From NCBI GenBank assembly GCA_051003795.1, contig JBPCKZ010000034.1:1-23913 (forward strand): DNA of 23,913 nt, written 5' to 3'. The notes under the pieces are model-generated. The model saw nothing but the letters and a program-made list of their open reading frames with translations, did no database searches and had not been told where the DNA came from. Each line of letters begins with the position of its first letter. The first letter of the stretch is position 1. Of this stretch, positions 1-7,115 are shown one piece after another. This DNA is from JALYXS01 sp051003795. GTDB taxonomy: Bacteria > Acidobacteriota > Terriglobia > Bryobacterales > Bryobacteraceae. Made by a program: the position numbers and the translations under genes.

Positions 1-90
1 GCCGATTCAAGAGCCGGAATGGCAGGGGACGGTTTCGATACCGACGCCGTCCCAAACACAAACTCAGACTCGTCGGACACTAGCAAATAG
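1..90 (+). CDS. Possible 3' end of a truncated gene at the window edge
   Basis: Frame 1 is open from the first base to a TAG at 88-90 and gives a 29-residue hydrophilic tail ending in SDSSDTSK. Nothing in it identifies a family. Low-complexity Ser/Asp-rich tails occur at real C-termini, but 29 open codons is also expected by chance at this GC content. The frame contains the hairpin listed at 26-53. It could equally be noncoding DNA. The rest of the leader up to the first gene (91-322) shows no gene, tRNA or convincing sigma-70 promoter; a TTGACA at 107-112 has no matching -10 box at the right distance. Confidence 0.2.
   Translation, partial: ADSRAGMAGDGFDTDAVPNTNSDSSDTSK
26..53. repeat. Perfect 7-bp GC-rich hairpin near the left edge
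   Basis: GGGACGG at 26-32 pairs perfectly with CCGTCCC at 47-53 across a 14-base loop. No T-run follows on either strand, so a classical intrinsic terminator is not supported. It may be part of a dispersed palindromic repeat, an RNA structure in a longer element cut by the window edge, or chance. Confidence 0.35.
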
Positions 91-322
91 AAGCCAAAAA
101 ATGGTCTTGACAATTGGGTCCACTTTAAGCAGGCTCCGCTCCTTACGGGCTTACTTGCATTTGGTGCAACTAGAATTGAAGTTGTCCCTGTGACCGACCG
201 CAGCGAAGATGGCGTACGTTTTGTTCGCTATTGATCCGCGAGATGGACGAGCGGTAAAATGCAATCCTCTGTTCCGAGCGTGCGCGTGATGTGACAACAC
301 GCTCGATTAGCCGGGTGCGCTT

Positions 323-328
323 GGGAGG
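323..328 (+). promoter_or_regulatory. Ribosome-binding site of the SnoaL/ABC-binding fusion gene
   Basis: GGGAGG lies five bases before the ATG at 334. This supports 334 as the true start, which also leaves a complete signal peptide in front of the first domain. Confidence 0.7.
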
Positions 329-333
329 CAAAC

Positions 334-1773
334 ATGAAGACTTACCTCAATCACGCTCTTGCAGTGCTAAAGCTAGTTCTCTACGTTATCCCCTTCGTTT
401 CGTCGGCGCAGACAGGGACCACGGATGGAGATGAAAAAGCTGTCAAGGCTCTCTGGTCCTCGTACGCGCGTGCGTGGAACAGCCATGATTCAGCCGCCCT
501 TGCCAACTTGTACCTTGCGGATGGCGACGTGGTGTTTCCGTCCGGCAAAATCGGCCAAGGCCGCACGGAAATTGAGAAGAGTGAGAGGGAAAATCACGCG
601 GGCGTTAACCGGGCCAGCACATCGACCAGGACGATTCGCACCATGCGATTCATCACACCCGCTGTGGCGATTGTTGACGGCACTGTCGGAATCACCGGCA
701 GGCTTGATCGAGATGGCAAGCCCCTTCCTTCGGTTTCAGCAGCGCTCCAAACCATGGTCTTGCTCAAAGCCGATGGCTTCTGGCGAATTGTGACCTGTCG
801 AGCGATGGTCCCGACCGTCGCTCCACCGCAAGCGAAAGATAACGTGCCCGCACTCAAGCCTATTCGGATCGGAATACTTATGGGACCGCTTCCCGGGAGG
901 CCTGCGGTATTGGCGTCGTTCAAGGATGCCATGACCCGGCTCGGTTACATTGAGGGCCGTGAGGTCATATATGAGGAACGCCTCCGCGATGTCGTCGGTG
1001 CCATGGGCTTCGCGGATCTAACGAATGTCATCACTGCCCAGGCGGCTCAGCTTGTGCAGGCCGGAGTTCGCGTCTTGGTAGCCAGCGGCAGCACGGAGGC
1101 GCTTCTCGCGATGAAAGCGTCCAGTACGATCCCGATAGTGTTCTGGTCTTTCGATCCCGTCGCGGAGGGTCTCACGAAGACATTGCAGCGGCCCGGCGCT
1201 AACGCGACGGGATTTACCCCGGTGGCAAGCGGCGTAACCGAGCAGCTCGCAATGCTGCGAGAACTCGTTCCTGGCGTGACTCATATCACGGTATTTAACA
1301 ATCCAACGTACCTCCCGGGCCGCGGTGCGCTCGCGCGAACACAACGAACAGCGGAATCCCTTGGGCTGCGCGTTGATGGCATCGAGGTGCATACGCCGGG
1401 CGATCTGACGGGCGCTTTTGCCAAGGCTGAACGCAGCGGCTCCCAAGCCGTTGTCTTGACCAATCACGGTATGTTCCGCTCTGCCGCCGCGATAGTCGCT
1501 CAACTCGCCATCGAACACCATCTTCCATTGTTTTCGCCGTACGCCGAGCTCGCTGAGGCCGGGGCGCTCTTGGGTTGGTCTCCGTCTTTCGTCCGCTGGT
1601 CTGAGCTTGCGGCCGGATACGTTGATCGAATCTTAAAGGGCGCGAACCCAGCCACATTGCCGGTCGGGGAGTCGATCCCGTTCCTGTATACAGTGAACCT
1701 GCGGACCGCGGAGAAGCTTAGATTGGCGGTACCGGAGGACGTGCTTCGCAGCGTCAACCGGATAATCAAGTAA
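334..1773 (+). CDS. Secreted SnoaL-like/DUF4440 domain fused to an ABC-transporter substrate-binding protein
   Basis: The 479-residue product opens with a signal peptide (about residues 1-25, cleavage near SSA-QT). Residues 32-158 resemble the SnoaL-like/DUF4440 (SgcJ/EcaC) cone fold: an 'LWSSYARAWNSHDSAALANLY' type opening, a DGDVVFP strand, and a closing 'KADGFWRIVTCRAM'. From about residue 176 to the end the sequence matches the ABC_sub_bind family (PF04392): KPIRIGILMG, RLGYIEGREV, IPIVFWSFDPV, LQRPGANATGF, YVDRILKGANPATLPV and NLRTAEKLRLAVP. Members of that family bind small ligands in the periplasm for an ABC importer. No permease or ATPase gene lies next to it, so it is an orphan binding protein. 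The join has no frameshift or second signal peptide, so this appears to be one fused protein. The family calls are firm for the C-terminal half and good for the N-terminal half. Ligand unknown. Confidence 0.88.
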   Translation: MKTYLNHALAVLKLVLYVIPFVSSAQTGTTDGDEKAVKALWSSYARAWNSHDSAALANLYLADGDVVFPSGKIGQGRTEIEKSERENHAGVNRASTSTRTIRTMRFITPAVAIVDGTVGITGRLDRDGKPLPSVSAALQTMVLLKADGFWRIVTCRAMVPTVAPPQAKDNVPALKPIRIGILMGPLPGRPAVLASFKDAMTRLGYIEGREVIYEERLRDVVGAMGFADLTNVITAQAAQLVQAGVRVLVASGSTEALLAMKASSTIPIVFWSFDPVAEGLTKTLQRPGANATGFTPVASGVTEQLAMLRELVPGVTHITVFNNPTYLPGRGALARTQRTAESLGLRVDGIEVHTPGDLTGAFAKAERSGSQAVVLTNHGMFRSAAAIVAQLAIEHHLPLFSPYAELAEAGALLGWSPSFVRWSELAAGYVDRILKGANPATLPVGESIPFLYTVNLRTAEKLRLAVPEDVLRSVNRIIK

Positions 1774-1812
1774 ATCATGGATTCCGGCAAGTCGGTGGAC
1801 ACTTCAAACACT

Positions 1813-2034
1813 ATGAGGCGAAAATTGGCTATCCAACGGGGTGCCTGAACTCAACAATAACGGCCCGCTTACATGCATGCGGCTTCATCAGCCTGATGAC
1901 GGTCATTTTCACTTCTCCACCGGCCGCGTTCACGCAAATCAACCCTAGCATGGTTGGAATATGGAAGCTCAACCTTACAACATCGAAATACGAACCCGGC
2001 CTACGACCAAGGAGTAAAACAGTGATCGTAAAAC
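1813..2034 (+). pseudogene. 5' relic of a secreted 'GTWKLN'-type protein
   Basis: An ATG at 1813 starts MRRKLAIQ and stops at once (TGA at 1846-1848). In another frame the sequence continues as a hydrophobic, signal-like stretch (FISLMTVIFTSPPAAFTQ) and then NPSMVGIWKLNLTTSKYEPG...RSKTVIVK, ending near 2033. The pattern '(G)xWKLNxxxSKxxPG...PKSxTV' is common at the N-terminus of small secreted Acidobacteriota proteins of unknown function. Similarity is lost after about residue 46 of the 1896 frame, where the sequence becomes antisense to the GntR relic. The indel near the signal peptide and the missing body make it a relic. The motif is seen; the family assignment is from memory. Confidence 0.5.
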
Positions 2035-2256
2035 AGGTCCGCTGCCGCGTCGCAGCTCCAGCCATCCTCGGTCCAGGAGATCGCGATAGGCCGCGCTTAC
2101 AGTATTGGGGTGAATGTGGTGCCGCCCAGCAACCGCGCGGATGCTTGGGAGCTTGTGACCGGCCGGCAAATCCTCGCTCAGGATACCGAGTATGACCTGC
2201 TGGACAAATTGCCGGCGAACGGGTAGCTTTCCATTCTTCGCGATCCAGAAGCGCAT
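1975..2256 (-). pseudogene. Truncated GntR/YtrA-type winged-helix transcriptional regulator
   Basis: The minus-strand reading frame gives 93 residues. Residues 10-72 match the GntR winged-helix DNA-binding domain: LPVRRQFVQQVILGILSEDL, AGHKLPSIRAVAGRHHIHPN, TVSAAYRDLLDRGWLELRRGSG. Short YtrA-type regulators usually run to about 120 residues, often beside ABC transporter genes. Here recognisable sequence ends just after RRGSG and the last 17 or so residues are antisense to the WKLN relic. The start is intact: GAGGAG lies just upstream of the ATG at 2254-2256 (complement). No partner transporter gene survives nearby. It could still express a DNA-binding domain, but I read it as a 3'-truncated gene. 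Confidence 0.65.
2015..2036. repeat. Short direct repeat TAAAACAG at the junction of two gene relics
   Basis: TAAAACAG occurs at 2015-2022 and again at 2029-2036, six bases apart. It sits exactly where plus-strand WKLN similarity stops and minus-strand GntR similarity starts. A short repeat at such a boundary fits a deletion or slippage join, but eight bases is short enough to be chance. Confidence 0.4.
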
Positions 2257-2340
2257 GCTCCTCTTCCCCGGCTATCATTACACGATCCGAAGCATCGCCA
2301 CAGCCAAGCCGCTGCAATCCATTGGCAGTTTCCGATTTGA

Positions 2341-2538
2341 ACCTGCGCCGATCGGGCGCTCGCCAATGTGAGGCGGACTGCGCTCAGTCATGATCTTGTA
2401 ACCAGTTTGTCGTCAGATATTCGCAAACGTTTGTTAGGTTGGGAATCTTGTGTCGCCTGGTACGCGGAGGCTGACAACAGCTACAGCGGCAACAATATCC
2501 GCGCGGCGATCGTCGCGATTGGTTTCGCCATCCAGTAA
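2341..2538 (+). other. Gene-free stretch with a short open frame, possibly a 3' gene remnant
   Basis: Between the GntR start (2256) and the receptor start (2554) no intact gene is visible. One plus frame is open from after a TGA at 2338-2340 to a TAA at 2536-2538 (65 codons, possible GTG at 2368). Its end reads SDIRKRLLGWESCVAWYAEAD then NSYSGNNIRAAIVAIGFAIQ, with a mildly hydrophobic close. It has no recognisable start or ribosome-binding site. It may be the tail of a decayed gene or chance. The stretch should also hold the promoter of the receptor and of the GntR relic; no clear -35/-10 pair was found. Confidence 0.25.
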
Positions 2539-2540
2539 TC

Positions 2541-2546
2541 AAGGAG
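2541..2546 (+). promoter_or_regulatory. Ribosome-binding site deciding a TTG start
   Basis: AAGGAG lies seven bases before TTG at 2554. From this TTG the frame reads straight into a signal peptide (MKRISICVFLSGGVLFAQS). No in-frame ATG gives a better N-terminus, so the rare TTG start is well supported. Confidence 0.75.
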
Positions 2547-2553
2547 CGGTTTC

Positions 2554-5516
2554 TTGAAACGAATATCGATCTGTGTGTTCTTATCGGGCGGCGTATTGTT
2601 CGCCCAATCCGAAACGGGGAAAGCTTCTCTCGAAGGCCGCGTCAGCGACCCTTCGGGGCAATCCATCCAAGCCGCCTCGGTCAAGGTGCTCGAAACCCAA
2701 ACAGGCATTCGCCGCGACGCAACCACCAACGCCGAAGGCCAGTTCCGCGTGGGAGCCCTGCAGGTCGGGACTTATCAAGTGGAAGCATCGGCTCCCGCGT
2801 TCGGTACGGCTCGCGTCCAGGGAATTACGCTGACCGTCGGCGAAACCAAATCGGTGAATGTCATTTTACAAGTGGCTTCGCTGACTTCCGAGGTGACGGT
2901 TTCAACCGACGCCCAGATCGTCGATCAATCCGACCCGTCGGACAGCGTGACCATCAATTCGCGAGCCGTTGAAGATCTGCCGATCCGAGGCCGCAACTTC
3001 ACGGAATTCGTCCAGTTGAGTCCGAATGTCATGCAGGAACAGGACCGGTTCGGAATCGTGGTGAACGGACAACGTTCCATCAACTCCAACATTTGGTCGA
3101 CGGCGTGGATTTCAACGATTCCCTCCAAGGGGGCCAGCGCGGCGGCGGCCCCAACGAATCGGCTTACTTTTTCCCTCAGCTTGCGGTTCGCGAATTTCAG
3201 GTGGTGCGCAACGGCGCGACGGCCGAAGTGGGACGCACCAACTCCGGCTTCATCAACGTGGTGACGAAATCCGGAACGAATTCGTATCACGGAGAAGGAT
3301 TTTACGCCAACCGGAACGGCTCGCTCACGTCGCCCGACGCGTTTGGGAACGATAGCGCGAACAACTCGCAGCATCAATTGGGCGGCTCGCTCGGAGGACC
3401 CATCCGGAAGGACAAGCTGTTCTTCTTCGGAGCGGTCGAAAAGAATATCCTCTCAATTCCCTACACGGTAAAGTTCAACACTCCGATGGGGAACGTCGCG
3501 GTGCCGCAAAGCATTCTGAGCCAACAGGGCCAATTCACGCAAAAGAATAATCCGCTGGTGGCGTTTGGCCGCCTGGACTATCAGTTGAGTCAAAACAACA
3601 GCGTGAATTTGCAATATACCTATGCCGCGCAAAACGGTTTGAACTTCGGCGGAGTCAGCGGGATCACTACCGCGGCCGTCACCAACAACACGATTCTCGA
3701 TCGCGCCAGCCAAGGCGTGAAAGCGGGCCTGACAACGGTTTTCACGCCGGCGCTGTTGAACGAAGTTCGCGGGCAGTGGGCTTACGACAACCGCACGCAA
3801 ACTCCTAACAGCCCGCTGCCGCAAATCGCCATCAACGACTTCGGAACGCTCGGTGGAAACGCCAACGGCTCGTACATTTACGAGGCCACGCGATACGAAA
3901 TTCTCGACAATTTGAGCTGGACGCGCGGCATTCACTCTTTCCGTTTTGGAGTCGACTCGAATTTCAATCCGCAGCGGCAGTCGCGAGAAACCAATCCCGG
4001 CGGTCTTTACACGTTCAACACGTTCGCGGATTACCTGGCGCTTAAAGTCGCCCGGTATCAGCAGGCGCTGCCCGCGAACGGGACGCAAGGTCTCTACAAG
4101 GGAACGCAGCAGGACCACGGCATCTACACCATGGACACAATCAAGTTGCGTCCCGATCTCACCATCACCGCCGGTCTGCGTTGGGACGGCCAGATCGAGC
4201 CGCAACCGGACCATCCGAATCCGAAGTATCCAATCACTAGCCGGATCCCCAACGATCTCAAAATGTGGCAGCCGCGGCTCGGCATCGCCTACGACGTTGC
4301 GGGCCAGGGAAAGACCGTTGTCCGCCTTTCGGCGGGACTGTACGACGCCCGAACGCCCGCCTACCTGATCCAGCGCGCTTTCACGGACAACGGCATCGAC
4401 GTGCTGGTTCTCGATACCAACACCGATCCGAGTATCTTGAAGCTCCTGACGCCGCCGAATGGATTGACGTCGATTCCGTCCGGAGTCAAAACTCCGATCA
4501 ACGCAGTCTATGCAATGGACGCGAATTACAAAAACCCACGCTCGTTCCAGGGCGCCGCGACGCTCGAGCAACAGATCGATCCCAGTACCAAGTTGACCAT
4601 AGGCTACACGCGGAACTCGACGTGGGGATTGCAGCGGCGCTACGATCGCAACCTGTTCCCGCCGACGATCCTCCCGAACGGATTGCCAGTCTATCCGACG
4701 TTCGATTCCAAGGGCAACCTGGTGCAGGCTTCCGGCTTCAACGCCACGACCGGCCAGCCCATTTTTACGGACTCGACCGTTGCCGTGATCAAGCCGGCAG
4801 TTGCGCGTCCGGACCCCACGATAGGACAGTTCAACGTGAACGAATCTTCGGCGCACTCCAGCTACAACGGCCTATCCATCAACGTGACCCGCCGGTTTTC
4901 GCGGCGCTTGCAAGTCCTCCTGAACTACACGTATTCGTTCACGCATGACGACGATTCGAACGAACGCGACTTCAACCGCCAGCAGGCGCTCGACACCTAC
5001 AATCTCAAGCTGGACGCCGCGTATTCGAGGACCGATATCCGGCACAACGGCAACGTCAGCGGCATTTACGATCTTCCATGGGGTTTCACGCTCAGTACGA
5101 TCGTCTTCGCGCACACCGGTCTACCCTATCGCGCCGTTACGGGCTTCGATACCCAGAACGACGGCAACACCGTGAACGATGTGCCGATCTACAACGGCCG
5201 GATCGTCCGCCGTTTCACGTTTCGCCAACCCGGTTTCTTCGATTGGGACATGCGCCTCCTCAAAACATTTAACTTAGGCGAGCGCATGCGCTTGAGTTTT
5301 TCCATCGAGGGCTTCAATCTTACCCGGGCCGGCAACAAGGGCTTCGGATCGAGCGCGGAGAGCACCTACGGCGTGCAATTGCCGAATGGGTCGATTAACC
5401 CGATCGCAGGTTTGCCTTTTACGAGCAATACGGCGGGAGTTCCGAGCGCGATCCCCGGCACGGACCGCTTTGGCGGAGCGCGGCAAGGCCAACTCGGCGC
5501 GCGCTTCGTGTTTTAG
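2554..5516 (+). pseudogene. Oar-like TonB-dependent outer-membrane receptor, split by a one-base frameshift
   Basis: The two reading frames together encode about 988 residues. Part one (2554 to about 3093) has a signal peptide (1-18), a carboxypeptidase-regulatory-like domain (about 25-108; LEGRVSDPSGQ, VGTYQVEASAPAF) and the first part of a plug domain (DLPIRGRNFTEFVQLSPNVM, VNGQRSINSN). The plug then continues in the -1 frame from about 3093 as LVDGVDFNDSLQGGQRGGG, QLAVREFQVVRNGATAEVGR, SGFINVVTKSGTN, followed by a beta-barrel ending in GQLGARFVF with the C-terminal Phe expected by the Bam machinery. Without the shift, frame one ends at 3264 with nonsense sequence. One missing base in the ATTTGG stretch at 3091-3096 explains it: restoring a T gives SNILVDGV. 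No slippery heptamer is visible, so mutation or an assembly error is more likely than programmed frameshifting. The family transports large substrates across the outer membrane using TonB energy; substrate unknown. Confidence 0.85.
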
Positions 5517-5527
5517 TGGGCGCGCCC

Positions 5528-5542
5528 CCGCGGAGGCCGCGG
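5528..5542. other. Small GC hairpin between the receptor and the DUF4159 gene
   Basis: CCGCGG at 5528-5533 and CCGCGG at 5537-5542 form a perfect six-base-pair stem with an AGG loop just after the receptor stop. No T-run follows directly, so it is not a textbook terminator. It may partly separate the receptor transcript from the operon that begins at 5580, or protect the 3' end of the receptor mRNA. Confidence 0.25.
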
Positions 5543-5579
5543 AGGTCTCCAAAACGCCCATGCTATTCTCGAATTTTCC

Positions 5580-6389
5580 GTGCAACTTCGTTTTGCAGTG
5601 CCTGCGGCATTCGTCCTTCTCCCCTGTCTTACCGCTCTTTTCGCCTACCAGGCTCACTTCACGCAATACCCTTCGGAAGAGGATAATCCGGCTCCGGTTC
5701 CGCCCGGCGCTTTCGATAAAACCGAGTGGGCCTTTGCGCGGCTGAGGTATCCCTCGGGCCGCTACGCCGGATTTTGGGGAGGCCGCGGAAGCTGGCCGAC
5801 CGATTTCCCGAAAGCGGATCGCCAGTTCGTGCAGGGGGTCCGGCGCCTGACGCGCATCAGCGCGCGCTCGAGCGAGCAGGTGATCGATCTCAGTCTCGAC
5901 AACAACGAAATCTTCAACTGGCCGTGGGTCTACGCGGTTGAAGTGGGGCATTGGGATTTAACGCAGGCTCAATGCAAATTGCTGAGGGAATATTTGCTGC
6001 GAGGCGGGTTTCTTATGGTGGACGATTTCCATGGCACGTACGAGTGGGACGTCTTCACCGCGAGCATGAACCGCATTTTTCCCGACCGGCCCATTGTCGA
6101 GATCGACAGCAAGGATCCGATTTTTCATGTGTTGTACGATTTGGATGAGCGCATTCAGGTGCCCGGACTGCAGTATCTTTATAGCGGCAAGATTTACGAA
6201 AAGGACGGGAAGATTCCGCACTGGCGCGGAATCTACGACGACAAGGGCCGCGTAATGGCGGCGATGACTTTCAATCAGGACAACGGCGACGCCTGGGAGC
6301 ATGCCGACAATCCCAAATACGAAGAGAAATACACGTCGCAGGCCTACCGGATCGGGATCAATTATATCATTTATTCGATGACCCACTAG
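5580..6389 (+). CDS. DUF4159 domain protein, signal-anchored
   Basis: This 269-residue protein starts at GTG 5580, which leaves a hydrophobic signal or anchor (about 5-24) followed by HFTQYPSEEDNP. The rest (about 48-266) matches DUF4159 (PF13709): EWAFARLRYPSGRYAGFWG, ADRQFVQGVRRLTRIS, the tract FNWPWVYAVEVGHWDLT, GGFLMVDDFHG at 142-152, and YRIGINYIIYSMTH at the end. The fold of this family is thought to resemble class I glutamine amidotransferase domains without the catalytic triad, and its members often sit in MoxR/DUF58/VWA gene clusters, as here. The biochemical role is unknown. The domain lies on the periplasmic side if the N-terminus is a signal or anchor. The stop is one base before the next start, so the two are probably translated together. 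The upstream Shine-Dalgarno is weak. Confidence 0.85.
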   Translation: MQLRFAVPAAFVLLPCLTALFAYQAHFTQYPSEEDNPAPVPPGAFDKTEWAFARLRYPSGRYAGFWGGRGSWPTDFPKADRQFVQGVRRLTRISARSSEQVIDLSLDNNEIFNWPWVYAVEVGHWDLTQAQCKLLREYLLRGGFLMVDDFHGTYEWDVFTASMNRIFPDRPIVEIDSKDPIFHVLYDLDERIQVPGLQYLYSGKIYEKDGKIPHWRGIYDDKGRVMAAMTFNQDNGDAWEHADNPKYEEKYTSQAYRIGINYIIYSMTH

Positions 6390-6390
6390 C

Positions 6391-7092
6391 GTGCGACTCA
6401 TTCCAGTCTTACTCCTTATCGGTCCCGCTGCCCTTGCACAGTTCACCGCTACCGTGGTGACCACGTACACCGATGACGATGGCGGGACAACGCAGTTTCG
6501 AGAAGATTTCTATCGATCCAAGAATGGATCGTATGTACGGAGCGAAGAGACCGAGGCCTACGACGGCGAAAGAGGGATTAGGCGGACGGTTGTCGATGTA
6601 AGTAGCCGGAGTATGACGACCATCGATTCCTTCACGCATTCAATCGAGATTAGGGCGAATCTGGATGAGACGGATTTTCGGAAATTTCCCGAGCCGTTTG
6701 GAAGTTGCGGCCTACTAAGTGATGGTACCTGGAAGCCAATCCGGGTGTCCGGGATGCTCGGATTTAAGGTGATCGAGGTTGAACAACCAATGTCCGCAAA
6801 CGCCGGCGCGAGGCTCTGGGTTGCCCCGGAACTGGGCTGCTTCCCATTGCTGGATTTGTACATGGAAAAGGGAGAGACCAGGACAAAAAGAGAAGTTGTG
6901 TCCGTGACGCCGGGCGATCCGGATCCGGTTGTATTTCAAGTACCATCCGGATATATCGAAGTAGGCCCGTTGCAATTTGAAACACTGTGGAAAAAGAGGT
7001 TCCACGGGAGGAGCTATGCCGGCGACCGGGATGCGGCCAAGGCGGAGTTAGCGTACCAAGCCGCCAAGGCTCGATCGTCGCGCCGGGAATAA
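6391..7092 (+). CDS. Small secreted protein of unknown function
   Basis: GTG at 6391 follows the DUF4159 stop after one base. The 233-residue product has a clear signal peptide (MRLIPVLLLIGPAALA, cleaved before QF). The mature part looks beta-rich: repeated short strands such as TATVVTTYTDD, RRTVVDVSSRSMTTID, GFKVIEVEQPM and PDPVVFQVPSGY. Two Cys residues (in GSCGLL and LGCFPLL) could form a disulfide. The C-terminal 30 residues are basic and Ala-rich. I do not recognise the family; the layout resembles proteins that read 'modified/secreted substrate conversion' domains such as DUF4412-like folds, but this is only an impression. Base composition looks visibly less GC-rich than the flanking genes, which suggests a later arrival in the operon. 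Confidence 0.7.
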   Translation: MRLIPVLLLIGPAALAQFTATVVTTYTDDDGGTTQFREDFYRSKNGSYVRSEETEAYDGERGIRRTVVDVSSRSMTTIDSFTHSIEIRANLDETDFRKFPEPFGSCGLLSDGTWKPIRVSGMLGFKVIEVEQPMSANAGARLWVAPELGCFPLLDLYMEKGETRTKREVVSVTPGDPDPVVFQVPSGYIEVGPLQFETLWKKRFHGRSYAGDRDAAKAELAYQAAKARSSRRE

Positions 7093-7115
7093 GCGGGGAG
7101 CTTCCGCCTTCATCC

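Noticed and set aside
107..135. TTGACA as a -35 box for the first gene
   Set aside because: No -10-like hexamer at 16-18 bases and the site is over 200 bases from the start codon.
3085..3100. Programmed -1 ribosomal frameshift in the TonB receptor
   Set aside because: No X XXY YYZ slippery heptamer and no clear downstream structure; TonB receptors are not known to use it. A base loss is simpler.
3453..4856. 467-codon minus-strand open frame antisense to the TonB receptor
   Set aside because: Arg- and Val-rich product without domains; it mirrors the strong codon bias of the receptor on the other strand.
6987..7115. N-terminal extension of the VWA/amidotransferase-like protein
   Set aside because: The 43 extra codons overlap the end of the preceding gene and are hydrophilic; the ATG at 7116 directly precedes the expected membrane helices.
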